Source of the DNA: Aeromonas hydrophila subsp. hydrophila ATCC 7966
GTDB lineage: Bacteria; Pseudomonadota; Gammaproteobacteria; Enterobacterales; Aeromonadaceae
Direction: 5' to 3'
Length of the DNA: 64,000 nucleotides
Assembly (NCBI RefSeq): GCF_000014805.1
Contig: NC_008570.1
Coordinates: 3,167,001-3,231,000, forward strand
Shown: piece by piece, positions 53,539 to 63,765 of the stretch
Layout of the letters: each line of letters opens with the position of its first letter
How positions within the stretch are numbered: position 1 is the stretch's first letter
Made by a program: the position numbers and the translations under genes
The notes under the pieces: model-generated
The model's database searches: none
Told to the model about the DNA's origin: nothing
The model's input: only the letters and a program-made list of their open reading frames with translations

Positions 53539-56500
53539 TCAGCTCATCAGCAGGGCACGCAGGCTCTCCACATCCAGCCCGCGCACCTCCGACTGGCCGC
53601 TCAGCAGGCCGTCGGCCAGCGCCCGCTTCTCATCGTGCAGGGCGACGATCTTCTCCTCCACCGTCTGCTCGCACACCAGGCGATAGACGGTCACCGGCTG
53701 GGTCTGCCCCATGCGGTGGGCCCGATCACTCGCCTGATCTTCCACCGCCGGGTTCCACCAGGGATCGAGGTGCAGCACGGTATCGGCCTGGGTGAGGTTG
53801 AGACCCGTGCCCCCCGCCTTGAGGCTGATGAGGAACAACGGCACCGCCTCGTGGCGAAAACGCAGGATGGACTCCTGCCGTGACTTGGCCGAGCAGCCGC
53901 CATCCAGATAGCAGTAGTCCCACTGCTGCTGCTCGATGCGGGCTCGCAACAGGCTCAGCAGATCGACGAACTGGCTGAACACCAGCACCCGATGACCATT
54001 GCCGATGGCCTCCTCCAGCAGCGCCATCGCCTCGTCCAGCTTGCTGCTGGCCTGGGACCACTCGGGCATCACCAGCTGGGGCGAGCAGCAGAGCCGGCGC
54101 AACCGGGTCAGCCCGCTCAGCACGTGCATCAGGGCGCGGCCGTCGGCACTTTGTACCTGCTGCACCACTTCGCGCCGGGTTGCCTCGTAGAGCTGACGCT
54201 CTTCGGGGGAGAGGCTGATGTGATGAATGATCTCGGTCTTGTCCGGCAGTTCGGTCAGCACCTGCTGCTTGAGCCGGCGCAGGATGAAGGGGCTGATCAC
54301 CGCCCGCAGCAGCGCCATGTGCTGGGGATCCTTCACCGCCTTGCCGAAGCGGCGCTTGAACTCGCCGAGGCTGCCGAGCAGGCCGGGGTTGATGAAGGTG
54401 AACAGGCTCCACAGCTCCCCCAGGTGGTTCTCGATGGGCGTGCCGGAGAGGGCGAGCCGAAAATCGCCGTCCAGCTGGAACAGCAGCTTGGCCCGCTGGG
54501 TACCGGCATTTTTGATCTGCTGCGCCTCATCCAGCACCATGGAAGACCAGCGGCGGGCCTTGAGCGCCTCCGCCAGACTGCCGAGCATGCCGTAGTTGAG
54601 CAGGATGATCTGGCCCGCCTTGGCTTCGCGGATCATCCCTTCCCGCTCGGACGGGTTGTCGAACACCACCACCTCCAGCTCGGGAGCAAAGCGCGCGACC
54701 TCCTCCTGCCAGTTGGTGACCACTGACTTGGGTACCACCACCAGCGCCGGACCCAGATGCTGGCGCATGCGCAGCACGATGAGCGCCTGCAGCGTCTTGC
54801 CAAGGCCCATGTCGTCGGCCAGACAGGCGCCAAAGCCGTGGTGGGCCAGGGTCGCCAGCCAGCGTACCCCCTCCTTCTGATAATCCCGCAGCGGCCCCAT
54901 CAGCGCGGCCGGGCACTCCACCTCCTGCTGCCACTCCTGTTGCAGGGAGTGCCAGGCGGCATCTCCCTCGGTGGTGATGACGGAGAGCAGGCGGGTCAGC
55001 GGGTAGGCCAGCTTGTGATTGATGCGCTGCTCTTCGTCGAGCATGGCGCCCAGCATGGTGAGCCGCTCCACCAGCTTGTCGCTCAACATCAGGCTGGTCT
55101 TCTCGTCCAGCTGAACGGTGCGTTGGCCCGGGGTCAGCTGGCGCAGGATGAGGCGCAAGTCGAGGATCTGGTGCTCATCAAGCGAGAGCGCCCCTTCCAC
55201 CTGGAACCAATCCTGGCGCCGCTCGATCCGCAGGCTCAGGGCGGCTTCATCGAGGCTCTTCAGACGTGCGCTGTCCTGATGCCAGTGAATGACCACGCCG
55301 GCATCCACCAGCTCCGGCAGGGCGTTGACCAGCGCCAGTGCCTGCTCTCCTTCAAGTCGCCACTCGCTGCCGGGCAACTCGATGGGCAACTGGTTGCGCA
55401 GCCGCTGGGCCTCGCCTTTCTCGGCCGCCAAGTCCCGCTGCCAGTAGTGATAATCCTTGATCCCCTGACGCACGATGGCCTCGCCCTTGCCAAGGGGCTG
55501 CGGCGGCAAGTCGTCGAACCGGGTCACCAGCCGGACCGCCAGCTGGCCATCCTGCCAGTCAAGCTGAACCGAGGCCACGCCGGGCCAGGGAGCCAGCTCG
55601 GCATTGCCGTGCAGGCCCGCCACCTGACTGTGCCAGGGCAGCCCCGCAATGGCGTCCAGGGTATGCTGCAGCTCCGCCAGCCCCTCGGCCGGCAGCAGCG
55701 GAATGGCCTCTAGCGCAGGCAGCCGGTCGAGCAGCGGCTGCGGGGTGAGGATGAGCTGCCACAGGTCCTGCGCCAGCGGCAGTATATGAGCCCCTCGCGC
55801 CGCGGCAGCCGGGCTCAGCACGGCACTCATGCCCTGCTCGGTGGCCACTATCTGCAGCAAGGGCGCCGTGATGGCCAGCTGCAGCTTCTGCCCTCTGGCA
55901 TTGAACAGGCGGGAATGGTTGGCAAGCGGGGCCCACACCTCGCGCGGCAATCGCCCCAGCGTGCGCGGCAGCGTGCGGACCAGCGCCCAGTCCTCCTCGT
56001 CGAGCAGATTGGCGTACTGGGTGGAGAGCAGGGTGGGATCGACCCGGCGACCGGCAGTCCACTCCCCCTTGGTGCTCTGTTTCTGGATCTTGCACTCGAG
56101 CTCGGGCCCTTCCGCATGCAGCAGCCAGACCAGCCGCTCCTGCGGCTTGCGCACGCCGCTGGCGCGCCCCAGCCCCTGCAGCCAGTTGAGCCAGCTGGCG
56201 GAGGCCGGCGTCTTGTCCTCCCCGTCCTGCTCGTCGGCCTCCTGTTCGCCGCTGGCGGCGCGCAGTTGCTGCAGCGGCGGCTGCTGCGCCCCCTGCCCCA
56301 GCAACAGCCGCAGCAGATCCTGACAGAAGGCCATCAATCGGTGGCGGGGCGTGGCATCCAGTACGTGGGAGAGATCCCATTTGTGCAGGATGGCCACCTG
56401 GGGGCTCTGCTCCCCGTGCCGGGCAAGGGCGCAGAGATCGAGCCAGAGGTAGCCCCAGTGCAGCTCTTCCGGCGGCAATTGCAGGGTATCGAACAGCCCG

Positions 56501-57381
56501 ACCGCCTGACCGTGGCGATCACCCGCCCACTGCCCCAGCAGATCTGCCAGCAGCGGAAACTGGTTGGCCAGGCTGCGCTGCCACTTCTTGCGCTGCTCGC
56601 TGGCGAGCACGGGATCGGCCTGCTGCAACCAGCCTAGCCAGAGCAAGGCACTGAAGGTCAGTGGCCACTTACCCTGCCGATCCTCTTGCCCCTCCTGCGC
56701 CTGCCAAGCCCCAAGGGCTGCCAGCAGGCACTCGGCCAGGGGCTGCTCTCCCCCCTGCTCCGCCAGTTGTTGCAGGGCGGGCCAGTGAGTGTTTGCTTTC
56801 CCGCTCAGCTCGCCACAGAGCCACTGCCACTCGGCAGCAAAGCCGTCGCTGAGCTTGGCCAGCTCGGCGGCACACTCGCCGGCCGCCTGGGCCAGCGGCC
56901 ACTGCTCATGGGGCTCGGCATCCAGCAAGGTCTGCAGGGCGAAGTGCTGCAGCAGCAGCCGTTGCCACTGGGGACTCGAGCCTGCCAGCAACCGATGGGC
57001 ATCGGGCAGATCGAGCAGGCTCAGCAGATCGGCCGCCAGATAGTAAGCGGGCACTTGCCCGGCCTCCCCCAGACAGAGCTCACGCACCAGCGCCTGCACC
57101 ATCTCCTGGCCGGTCACCGACGGCACCCGCGCCCAGTTAGGCATGGGACAATCGCCGCGACGCACCGCCAGGATCAACGCCAGGGTCCCTTCTGCCGTCA
57201 GACTCCACTGTTGTTCCCCACGCAGCCGCACCAGCCCCAGCAGTTGCAACTGACTCAACTTGTCGAGCAGGGCCTGCCCAAGCGGCAGCTGTTCTTGCAA
57301 ATAGCGGGTACTGGCGGTGCGCTGCAACTGCAGCTCACCGAGCAGGGCATAACAATCTGAAGAGAGAGTGGACGCAGACAT
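53539..57381 (-). CDS. Large SNF2-family DEAD/DEAH helicase
   Basis: A 1280-residue protein. The SNF2 ATPase occupies about residues 825-1260: Walker A CLADDMGLGKTLQAL near 857, the DEAQ box VLDEAQQIKNAG near 950, motif III LSGTPIENHLGELWSLF, and the C-lobe with VFSQFVDLLSLLRA, LKAGGTGLNLTQAD and RAHRMGQTQPVTVYRLV near 1223. The long N-terminal region (residues 1-820) is leucine-rich, without zinc-finger cysteines or a nuclease motif that I recognise. It probably remodels protein-DNA complexes; it is larger than and different from RapA. It stands alone, convergent with tus. Confidence 0.92.
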   Translation of the reverse strand: MSASTLSSDCYALLGELQLQRTASTRYLQEQLPLGQALLDKLSQLQLLGLVRLRGEQQWSLTAEGTLALILAVRRGDCPMPNWARVPSVTGQEMVQALVRELCLGEAGQVPAYYLAADLLSLLDLPDAHRLLAGSSPQWQRLLLQHFALQTLLDAEPHEQWPLAQAAGECAAELAKLSDGFAAEWQWLCGELSGKANTHWPALQQLAEQGGEQPLAECLLAALGAWQAQEGQEDRQGKWPLTFSALLWLGWLQQADPVLASEQRKKWQRSLANQFPLLADLLGQWAGDRHGQAVGLFDTLQLPPEELHWGYLWLDLCALARHGEQSPQVAILHKWDLSHVLDATPRHRLMAFCQDLLRLLLGQGAQQPPLQQLRAASGEQEADEQDGEDKTPASASWLNWLQGLGRASGVRKPQERLVWLLHAEGPELECKIQKQSTKGEWTAGRRVDPTLLSTQYANLLDEEDWALVRTLPRTLGRLPREVWAPLANHSRLFNARGQKLQLAITAPLLQIVATEQGMSAVLSPAAAARGAHILPLAQDLWQLILTPQPLLDRLPALEAIPLLPAEGLAELQHTLDAIAGLPWHSQVAGLHGNAELAPWPGVASVQLDWQDGQLAVRLVTRFDDLPPQPLGKGEAIVRQGIKDYHYWQRDLAAEKGEAQRLRNQLPIELPGSEWRLEGEQALALVNALPELVDAGVVIHWHQDSARLKSLDEAALSLRIERRQDWFQVEGALSLDEHQILDLRLILRQLTPGQRTVQLDEKTSLMLSDKLVERLTMLGAMLDEEQRINHKLAYPLTRLLSVITTEGDAAWHSLQQEWQQEVECPAALMGPLRDYQKEGVRWLATLAHHGFGACLADDMGLGKTLQALIVLRMRQHLGPALVVVPKSVVTNWQEEVARFAPELEVVVFDNPSEREGMIREAKAGQIILLNYGMLGSLAEALKARRWSSMVLDEAQQIKNAGTQRAKLLFQLDGDFRLALSGTPIENHLGELWSLFTFINPGLLGSLGEFKRRFGKAVKDPQHMALLRAVISPFILRRLKQQVLTELPDKTEIIHHISLSPEERQLYEATRREVVQQVQSADGRALMHVLSGLTRLRRLCCSPQLVMPEWSQASSKLDEAMALLEEAIGNGHRVLVFSQFVDLLSLLRARIEQQQWDYCYLDGGCSAKSRQESILRFRHEAVPLFLISLKAGGTGLNLTQADTVLHLDPWWNPAVEDQASDRAHRMGQTQPVTVYRLVCEQTVEEKIVALHDEKRALADGLLSGQSEVRGLDVESLRALLMS

Positions 57382-57550
57382 CGAGACTCACGGGCAGGTG
57401 CAAAAGCGGAATTTTAACGGGAAAGCGACGGCGGCTCGACCCTTAACGACGAAATAACGCAAAAAAGCTGCGGCATCCCCGTCAGGGGCGGGCTTGGGGC
57501 AAGGTGAGGCCATGGGGTTCACCGGATGGAGATGACAGAAAAGGCGCACA

Positions 57551-57574
57551 AAAAAAGGCGCCTGGGCGCCTCTT
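57551..57574 (-). terminator. Terminator after yceH
   Basis: AGGCGCC and GGCGCCT around TG, with A7 on the left reading as T7 on the minus strand, 22 bases after the yceH stop. The remaining gap to the helicase gene (57382-57550) shows nothing else. Confidence 0.88.
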
Positions 57575-57595
57575 GATGGACATATTGCCAGCGCG

Positions 57596-58249
57596 TCAGC
57601 CTTCCAGCTGCGCCAGGCGCTCGGCCAGCAGCTGCAACTGCGCCTTGAGGCTCTCGACCTCCTCCTCCAGCGCCGTCAGTCGATCCGCCGCGGGCGAGGC
57701 ATAACTGCTGGCGGGGGCCGCCTCGGCCAGCGCCTGCAGATCCACCTCGCCACTGAACAGGTGGGCGTAACGGGACTCCCGCTTGCCCGGCTCGCGCGGC
57801 AGCTTGACCACGTAGGGCCCCTGTTCGGCGAGCTTGGCCAACACGGCATCCACCTGGGTCACGTCGTCGAAGCTGCACAGGCGGTTGGTACGTGAGCGCA
57901 GCTCTCCCGGCGTCTGCGGGCCGCGCAACAAGAGTTCGCAGATAATGCCGAGCTCCTGGGCGGTGAACTTCAGCTCGCCGAACTCGGTGTTGCAGAAGCG
58001 ATGCTGATAACGGGGAACCCGGGCATTGAAGCCGGCGGTATTGACCACCAGCCGCTTGCGGATCAGCTCATCCACCACGGCCCGGATATCGAGCTCTGAC
58101 AACTCCAGCACCGGCTCGCGGTTGCTCTTCTGGTTGCAGGCATTGACCAGCGCATTGAGAGAGAGGGGGTATTGATCCGGGGTGCAGATCTCTTTTTCGA
58201 TCAGACAGCCGATCACGCGGGCCTCCAACGGGCCAAGCACTAACTCCAT
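57596..58249 (-). CDS. yceH: UPF0502/DUF480 protein YceH
   Basis: A 217-residue protein of the DUF480 family, made of two winged-helix domains: residues about 3-80 ([43 protein letters not shown]) and 90-160 ([34 protein letters not shown]). The C-terminus from about residue 195 is a short coiled coil ([23 protein letters not shown]). Its function is not established. The ATG at 58249 follows AGGGAG at 6 bases; six extra upstream codons in frame are rejected. Confidence 0.95.
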   Translation of the reverse strand: MELVLGPLEARVIGCLIEKEICTPDQYPLSLNALVNACNQKSNREPVLELSELDIRAVVDELIRKRLVVNTAGFNARVPRYQHRFCNTEFGELKFTAQELGIICELLLRGPQTPGELRSRTNRLCSFDDVTQVDAVLAKLAEQGPYVVKLPREPGKRESRYAHLFSGEVDLQALAEAAPASSYASPAADRLTALEEEVESLKAQLQLLAERLAQLEG

Positions 58250-58400
58250 TTCATACTCCCTACTGAACAAGACGTTGAGGCCACTATCTTAGCCATGGCG
58301 CCTCTGCCGTCCAGCAGCGGCCGCCATTTTTGCGAGGCGATGGGGCAGTTGATGAAACATCGCGCAGCCTGCCGACCCCACATGGCCTCGACAGCGGCTA

Positions 58401-60131
58401 TCAGGCCGAGGGTTTGCGCTCCAGCGCCGTGGCCACGGAAGTGGCGGCCGAGCCGGTCAGCAAGGGATCACCCGGGTAGAGCGCCAGCGCCTCGCGGCGC
58501 AGTACCCGGGCCTCCTCTTTTCGTCCCAGCGCATCCAGCGCGATCACCATGTTGGCGTAGATGTTGGCTCTCGGCGTGTGGCGCACAAACGCCTGACCCC
58601 ACTCTAAATACGCCTCCAGCTCTGCGTGATTGTTGGCCTGCAAGCCCACCATCAGCCGCACCGAGTTGACGTCAAACTCGACCCGGGTCAACCAGGCCAT
58701 GGGATTGACCACGTCGAGCAGCAGGGTCGGCTCCTTGTAACCGCCGCGCTCGTACTTGGTCACCACCCAGGCGGTATGAATGGCGGTCAGCATGAAGGGC
58801 ACCACCAGCAGGGGAATGATGATGGCCACGAAGCGCAGCAACAACCAGGGGCGATAGACATACTCGCGCCAGCTGGCACGGCCCGAGGCTTGCAGCCCCT
58901 CCTCCACTTCTGCATCCAGCACATACACCAGCAGCAGCAGGGCCCACCACAGGGCGATGGCGTGATAAAGCGGATACTCGGTCTGGGTGTGCAGCAGGAT
59001 GGGGGTCACCAGGGCCAGCAGCGCCGCCCCCTTGATCCAACCGGCCTTGCTCACGCGCCACAACAGAGCGCCGCCCATCAGCACCATGCCGATCATGGGA
59101 GCCAGCCCCCCTTCCACCGCCCAGTAGAGGAACTCGTTGTGGGGGTGATCGAGGTTGTATTCAATCTGTACCATGGCCGGGTTCAGCGCCTTGTCGGCCA
59201 TGTAGTGGTGCAAAAAGGTGGTTTCAAAGCTGCCGTAACCCCAGCCAACCCAGGGTGACTGGGCAATCAGCTTGGCGGCGTAGGGCCAGTAGATGGAACG
59301 CATGCCGCCGGACTGATAAGCCTCCAGCCCGCGTTTGACACCGCTGATCCCGTACTGGGAGGCGATCCCCAGCCCGATACCGAGAGCAACCAAACTAAGT
59401 ACCAGCCCCAGCCGCTGCTGACGATGCAATGCGGGCACGAGCAGGAGCAGCGCCAGCAGGCCCCCCAACTGCCCCACCCGGGATTGCAGCGCCACCAGCA
59501 GCAGGCTGGCCGCCAGGATCACCCCATAGCGCAGCCCCTTGAGCAAGGGGTTGGCATTACCGCGCAGCTCCAACCAGCTGGCCAGGGCAAGCCCGGTCGC
59601 CATGAAGGTCGCCATCACATTGGGTTGTTGAAAGATGCCGTAGGGGCGGTTGGCGCGGGTGTCATACCCCAGCCAGTTACCCGGGATCAGCAGGTAGTAC
59701 TGCACCAGGCCGAGCAGCGCCTCGATGGCCACCGCGCCCAGCAGCAGATAGAACAGCTGGTCACGAGACGCCCGCACCAGCTGCCACTGGTAGAGACAGA
59801 ACAGAAACAGCAGACCGGCAAACAGCCCCAGCAAACGGGGAATGGCATAGTCTTTCAGGTCAAAGCCGGGATAGGCCATGGGCAGCAGCAGCAGCAGCGC
59901 CCCCAGCCAGAGCCAGCCCTGCAAAGAGGAAAACACCAACCGCTGCTGCAGCGTCACCTGCCACAGCCCCAGACCGATAACCAGGCTGGCGAAGATCCAG
60001 CCCCAGGCGTTGAACGGCAGATAGAGCCCGGCTCCACCGGGGTTGTGCATGAAAAAATGCATGCCCAGCAACCAGTACAAGACGAATAACCCAAAACATG
60101 TTCTCTGGATCAGATCGGGAAAACGCACCAT
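58401..60131 (-). CDS. PglL/Wzy-family O-oligosaccharyltransferase or O-antigen ligase
   Basis: A 576-residue polytopic protein with about 11-12 membrane helices. The large periplasmic loop carries the Wzy_C region: IAQSPWVGWGYGSFETTFLHHY near residue 290 and HPHNEFLYWAVEGGLAPMIGM near 335, with the His typical of this family. The C-terminal 150 residues after helix VAIIIPLLVVPFMLTAI are soluble and TPR-like (Wzy_C_2 type). Such proteins transfer lipid-linked glycans to pilins (PglL) or to lipid A core (WaaL). The soluble C-terminus favours PglL. AGAGG 6 bases before the ATG at 60131 sets the start. No other glycan gene adjoins it. Confidence 0.85.
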   Translation of the reverse strand: MVRFPDLIQRTCFGLFVLYWLLGMHFFMHNPGGAGLYLPFNAWGWIFASLVIGLGLWQVTLQQRLVFSSLQGWLWLGALLLLLPMAYPGFDLKDYAIPRLLGLFAGLLFLFCLYQWQLVRASRDQLFYLLLGAVAIEALLGLVQYYLLIPGNWLGYDTRANRPYGIFQQPNVMATFMATGLALASWLELRGNANPLLKGLRYGVILAASLLLVALQSRVGQLGGLLALLLLVPALHRQQRLGLVLSLVALGIGLGIASQYGISGVKRGLEAYQSGGMRSIYWPYAAKLIAQSPWVGWGYGSFETTFLHHYMADKALNPAMVQIEYNLDHPHNEFLYWAVEGGLAPMIGMVLMGGALLWRVSKAGWIKGAALLALVTPILLHTQTEYPLYHAIALWWALLLLVYVLDAEVEEGLQASGRASWREYVYRPWLLLRFVAIIIPLLVVPFMLTAIHTAWVVTKYERGGYKEPTLLLDVVNPMAWLTRVEFDVNSVRLMVGLQANNHAELEAYLEWGQAFVRHTPRANIYANMVIALDALGRKEEARVLRREALALYPGDPLLTGSAATSVATALERKPSA

Positions 60132-60153
60132 GAAACCTCTTCCATGCACCAAA

Positions 60154-60191
60154 ACAAAAAAAGCCGCGATAGCAGAACACTATCACGGCTT
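60154..60191 (-). terminator. Terminator of the yjb operon
   Basis: AAGCCGCGATAG and CTATCACGGCTT (one G-T pair) around a 7-base loop, with A-run 60156-60160 reading as T on the minus strand, 32 bases after the yjbH stop. Confidence 0.92.
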
Positions 60192-60223
60192 GTTGTCTTT
60201 ACGAATGAGGGCGATAGCCTTTG

Positions 60224-62308
60224 TTACAGCGGCAAACGCTCCGTCAGATCATAGAGCGATTGACTACGATTGAGCATCTGGCCACCATCCCTTGTCAGCG
60301 GAACCCAACCAATGGTGCCCTTGGATGTAGTCGGACGAATCAGCATCAGATCGAAAGGTATGGTCACATAAATACCTTTGGTAAAGCTGCCCTCACCATA
60401 TTCATCTGCCGACACATCTGTCAGCGTTGCATAGGCCCCCATGACAATGCCTGAGTCGAATCGCTTCGAAAAATCGAATGTCGCGCCGACATCTCCAGCC
60501 AGGTAGCGACCAACAGCAACCTTCGCGGTGACACCTTCCAAGAAAGGCAATTGCCAATAGCCAGTTACATGACCGGTAACCACATCGTAGTCGGCCATCT
60601 TGAGGGTATTATTCCAGTCCCGCTGTTTCACCCAGTTGCCGTCTACCCCTAATGCCCATGACTTCCCGAAAGGCCGATACAATAGCTCACCGCCAGCACC
60701 GGCATACATCATCTCAAGGTATCCGCCATAGACCTGGCCATACCAATCCTGGCCGAATTGATCCAGATGAGTCAGCTGCAGGTTATTCAACAAGATATTG
60801 GATGAATCGACATACTCTCGGATCCACGTTCTGACACGGGGCAACTTGTCCGCATCTGCCGGCGGAGTCTTGTAGTTAAACTCATCAAAGTTATTGGCCA
60901 CGTTGAAAAAAAGTGTGCCTTGCAGCCAGTTCTTATCGGAAAGACGTAGCTCACTGTTGGCATTGACGCCGACTTGATACATGTAAAATGACTCAGGCCC
61001 ACCAAAAGACTGGGTCAGGCTGGGGTCAAATGAGTAAGAAAAACGCTCAACATCAGACCGATAGCGTACATCTCCCATCAGTGGTTCCGGTGCTTGCTTA
61101 TGGCTTTTGACCGACTTCTCATCCCCCAAAATAGCAGGCATATTGGCCTCTCGCACGGAGTCGAGGTCAATTACTGTCTCTTGCAGTGCAAGATTGCGCT
61201 GGCGTTCAATTACTTTCAACTCCGTCACTGAAGCAGGTAATTGATTGGCCGCAATCACAGCCGTACGTTCAAGCGTCTCCTGAGGATCTCTGTATTTATA
61301 TTGTTGGCCTGACAGAGACACAGAATTTTGATGCTGAGTGATAGTAGACTCTTGCCAGCCCGCATTTCGGTCAAATTGATCCGCCATTGCAGTCCAGTTG
61401 ACGGCAGTATCCTCAGCTGGCACCCGGCTTTCCATATAGACAGGACGAGGTTCATCCAAATGGTTCTGCCGTAAGTCATTGAAGTTGGTCCGCAGTGTCA
61501 CACCCCACATCAGAGTATTTCCTCTCTGATAGCTAAGATGAGTATCCATATAATCGAATATACGATAGACCACACCAACATTGATAGGAGATGACTGCGT
61601 TACCTTTCCCGCAAACTCATTACTATAGTCGTTACCATCATATTCAAGTTTCAGTCTCAGTGGCTGCCATGGTGTTTGGTATTCCACCCCACCAAACAGA
61701 GCCGAGTTTCCATGAAACATATTCCCTGTTTCAAATTTACCGCCACCACTGGAATAAGAACCATCACGTCCACACCAGTCATCTTTCCAACGGCAGAATG
61801 GATTGGTTATATTTCCACTTTCGCCCATATTGCCCCACCCCATTCCTAGAGTGAAGTCGAAAGAACCGTAACGTTTGCTGGCAACAACATACTCACTGTC
61901 AAATAGCCCGGTCCCCATCAAGTCTCGAAATCCGAGTGATACTGTGGGTAGCCAGGTAGATTCTTGCATCAAACGGAACTTGAAATCGATGCCTTTGTCT
62001 TTGTAAGTTTGATCACCACTAAAACCAGGAGAAGAACTATATAGTTGAGTTCTTACATCAGTATAACGCAGGGTTGCTTCAAACCATTCAAAAGGCTGTA
62101 CAGAAACAGACCAACGACGATATTGTTCATTGTCAAAATAGTTGGCGCTGAACTCACCCTCTTTTGCCATTCTGGCAGTAGGCATTTGCAGCAGGCCAAC
62201 TCCCCCAAAACCACTTTGTGAGGGGCCCAGTGGCTCAAAGATATCCGCATTGGCGTTGGCTGCATGACATACCAACAGGGCAATCAAGGAAACTCTTGGG
62301 TACATCAT
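60224..62308 (-). CDS. yjbH: YjbH-family outer-membrane exopolysaccharide protein
   Basis: A 694-residue exported protein with a signal peptide at residues 1-21 (MMYPRVSLIALLVCHAANANA), matching YjbH/GfcD in length and pattern: FGGVGLLQMPTARMAKEGEFSANYF near residue 35, SLGFRDLMGTGLFDSEYVVAS near 125 and the C-terminal GSFTKGIYVTIPFDLMLIRPTTSKG. It is rich in alternating aromatic beta strands, consistent with an outer-membrane barrel. In E. coli yjbEFGH contributes to an exopolysaccharide under Rcs control. It overlaps yjbG by 4 bases. Base composition is visibly AT-richer than that of the genes before 60 kb. Confidence 0.92.
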   Translation of the reverse strand: MMYPRVSLIALLVCHAANANADIFEPLGPSQSGFGGVGLLQMPTARMAKEGEFSANYFDNEQYRRWSVSVQPFEWFEATLRYTDVRTQLYSSSPGFSGDQTYKDKGIDFKFRLMQESTWLPTVSLGFRDLMGTGLFDSEYVVASKRYGSFDFTLGMGWGNMGESGNITNPFCRWKDDWCGRDGSYSSGGGKFETGNMFHGNSALFGGVEYQTPWQPLRLKLEYDGNDYSNEFAGKVTQSSPINVGVVYRIFDYMDTHLSYQRGNTLMWGVTLRTNFNDLRQNHLDEPRPVYMESRVPAEDTAVNWTAMADQFDRNAGWQESTITQHQNSVSLSGQQYKYRDPQETLERTAVIAANQLPASVTELKVIERQRNLALQETVIDLDSVREANMPAILGDEKSVKSHKQAPEPLMGDVRYRSDVERFSYSFDPSLTQSFGGPESFYMYQVGVNANSELRLSDKNWLQGTLFFNVANNFDEFNYKTPPADADKLPRVRTWIREYVDSSNILLNNLQLTHLDQFGQDWYGQVYGGYLEMMYAGAGGELLYRPFGKSWALGVDGNWVKQRDWNNTLKMADYDVVTGHVTGYWQLPFLEGVTAKVAVGRYLAGDVGATFDFSKRFDSGIVMGAYATLTDVSADEYGEGSFTKGIYVTIPFDLMLIRPTTSKGTIGWVPLTRDGGQMLNRSQSLYDLTERLPL

Positions 62309-63063
62309 TTTGGCATCCGGTTAGCAAACAATGTCAGAATTCGTTCATTCAAGTTTTGATACTGCTTGGGAAGTACGTCAGGCGAGAATCCCACAAAAAG
62401 TGTTGCCCCCGGCATAGCTTCAACATGTCGTTCATTCCAAATTGCAACAGGAAACCAATCATATTTTCCACTGGGGGATACAAGATATACTCCGGCAGGA
62501 TCTCCCCCTTCCAATATATCTTTTCTTTTCCAATACTCACGTAATCCAGCTCCAGGCAGGAGAGGCGCGCCACCGATCTGTTTTACCAAACCGGCAATCT
62601 GTACCTCAGGATGGCGAGGGGCAAGATACAACTGATAATGGCCTTTCAATATAGGAGCATCAACACCAGCACGCGCTTGATTTACATCAGGGTCTACAGA
62701 CACATCAAAACGGCCGGTTAACTCAAGCTGCTGTAATTGCTGCAACAATTGCAGAGTAGCAGATGCCAGCGATGGCTCCCCCATGTCAGACCACATTTTT
62801 GATAATACGGTCAAGTCTGCCAATAATACTTGGCGCTGATGCTCGAGTTCTTGCTGACGTGCCGGTGTTGATATTTGTCCGACCGGCCAATAAGAGTCAT
62901 ATGACAAGATAGCAGGATCACTCAGCGCACTGCTTAGCGTTATCTGCTTGGCATAATAAAGATCTTTTACTGGCTTACCTTTCCACCATATGGATATAGT
63001 CGCATCAGCCCAAGCAGGGTTAGTTACTAAAATAGAGATGAGAAATATATTTATAATTTTCAT
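62305..63063 (-). CDS. yjbG: YjbG/GfcC-family periplasmic protein
   Basis: A 252-residue protein with a signal peptide of about 19 residues (MKIINIFLISILVTNPAWA). It matches the capsule-associated GfcC/YjbG family: LSSALSDPAILSYDSYWPVGQIS near residue 45, VDPDVNQARAGVDAPILKGHYQLYL near 125 and GVYLVSPSGKYDWFPVAIWNE near 195. The family has two beta-grasp-like (SLBB-type) domains related to polysaccharide export proteins. It overlaps both yjbF and yjbH by 4 bases. Confidence 0.9.
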   Translation of the reverse strand: MKIINIFLISILVTNPAWADATISIWWKGKPVKDLYYAKQITLSSALSDPAILSYDSYWPVGQISTPARQQELEHQRQVLLADLTVLSKMWSDMGEPSLASATLQLLQQLQQLELTGRFDVSVDPDVNQARAGVDAPILKGHYQLYLAPRHPEVQIAGLVKQIGGAPLLPGAGLREYWKRKDILEGGDPAGVYLVSPSGKYDWFPVAIWNERHVEAMPGATLFVGFSPDVLPKQYQNLNERILTLFANRMPK

Positions 63064-63749
63064 GATGAGTAGGGCTTGAGAAAAGTCATTTCAATGACAG
63101 GAAGGGAAGGGCCTAATTGTTGCTTGAGTTTGCGAACTTGGCCGGAATGCTCATCAATCCAAAAATAATTGTTCCATTGCACCTCACTGGGAGACGCAGT
63201 CACAGACTCTTCAATAATAGTTGTTGTGTATGGTTTATCCATCACTTCTAACACTTCATTACCAACGCGGCGGTAATGCATACTCAAAGGATAACCACTG
63301 GTATATTTATGTGACCATTCGGCCACGCTGTACCACACCATGGATGATAGTTTATCCAGACGTGCAATCCTTAAGGGATCTTGGTCCATATATCCGAGAT
63401 AACGTAAATCATTCGGCAAGCCAATTGTTTTGACCAAGCGGCCATGTTCTGTGATGAACATCACCCCATCAGCACTCATCCATGACAAGCGATCGCCATT
63501 GACATAAGCCAATACAACCAAAGCTTGTGGCAGATCGCCGACTTTGATGTAGGCGCTTGCATAAGGAAGCTGTCTGAGTTGCGTAGACGTCAGCACAATC
63601 TCATTTTCTTTATGAAAGACATAACCCAGGGTTTCTATCGTCTGATTCGTTGAGGTACTACAACCAGTCAGCAACAACATGCCCGCCCAGGCTAGTACTC
63701 GTTGGGGCAGAAAAGAACGGTACGATATCACGCGCGAAGAACCATCCAT
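63060..63749 (-). CDS. yjbF: YjbF/GfcB-family lipoprotein
   Basis: A 229-residue lipoprotein; the lipobox LLLTGC places the lipidated Cys near residue 30. The mature part matches YjbF/GfcB: QLRQLPYASAYIKVGDLPQALVVLAYVNGDRLSWMSADGVMFITEHGRLVKTIGLP is characteristic. The start is uncertain: the ATG at 63749 gives a long N-region before the hydrophobic core, and a GTG at 63731 would be shorter; neither has a strong ribosome site. A strong hairpin lies just upstream, after yjbE. Confidence 0.88.
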   Translation of the reverse strand: MDGSSRVISYRSFLPQRVLAWAGMLLLTGCSTSTNQTIETLGYVFHKENEIVLTSTQLRQLPYASAYIKVGDLPQALVVLAYVNGDRLSWMSADGVMFITEHGRLVKTIGLPNDLRYLGYMDQDPLRIARLDKLSSMVWYSVAEWSHKYTSGYPLSMHYRRVGNEVLEVMDKPYTTTIIEESVTASPSEVQWNNYFWIDEHSGQVRKLKQQLGPSLPVIEMTFLKPYSS

Positions 63750-63765
63750 GAAAAGAGAATAAAAG

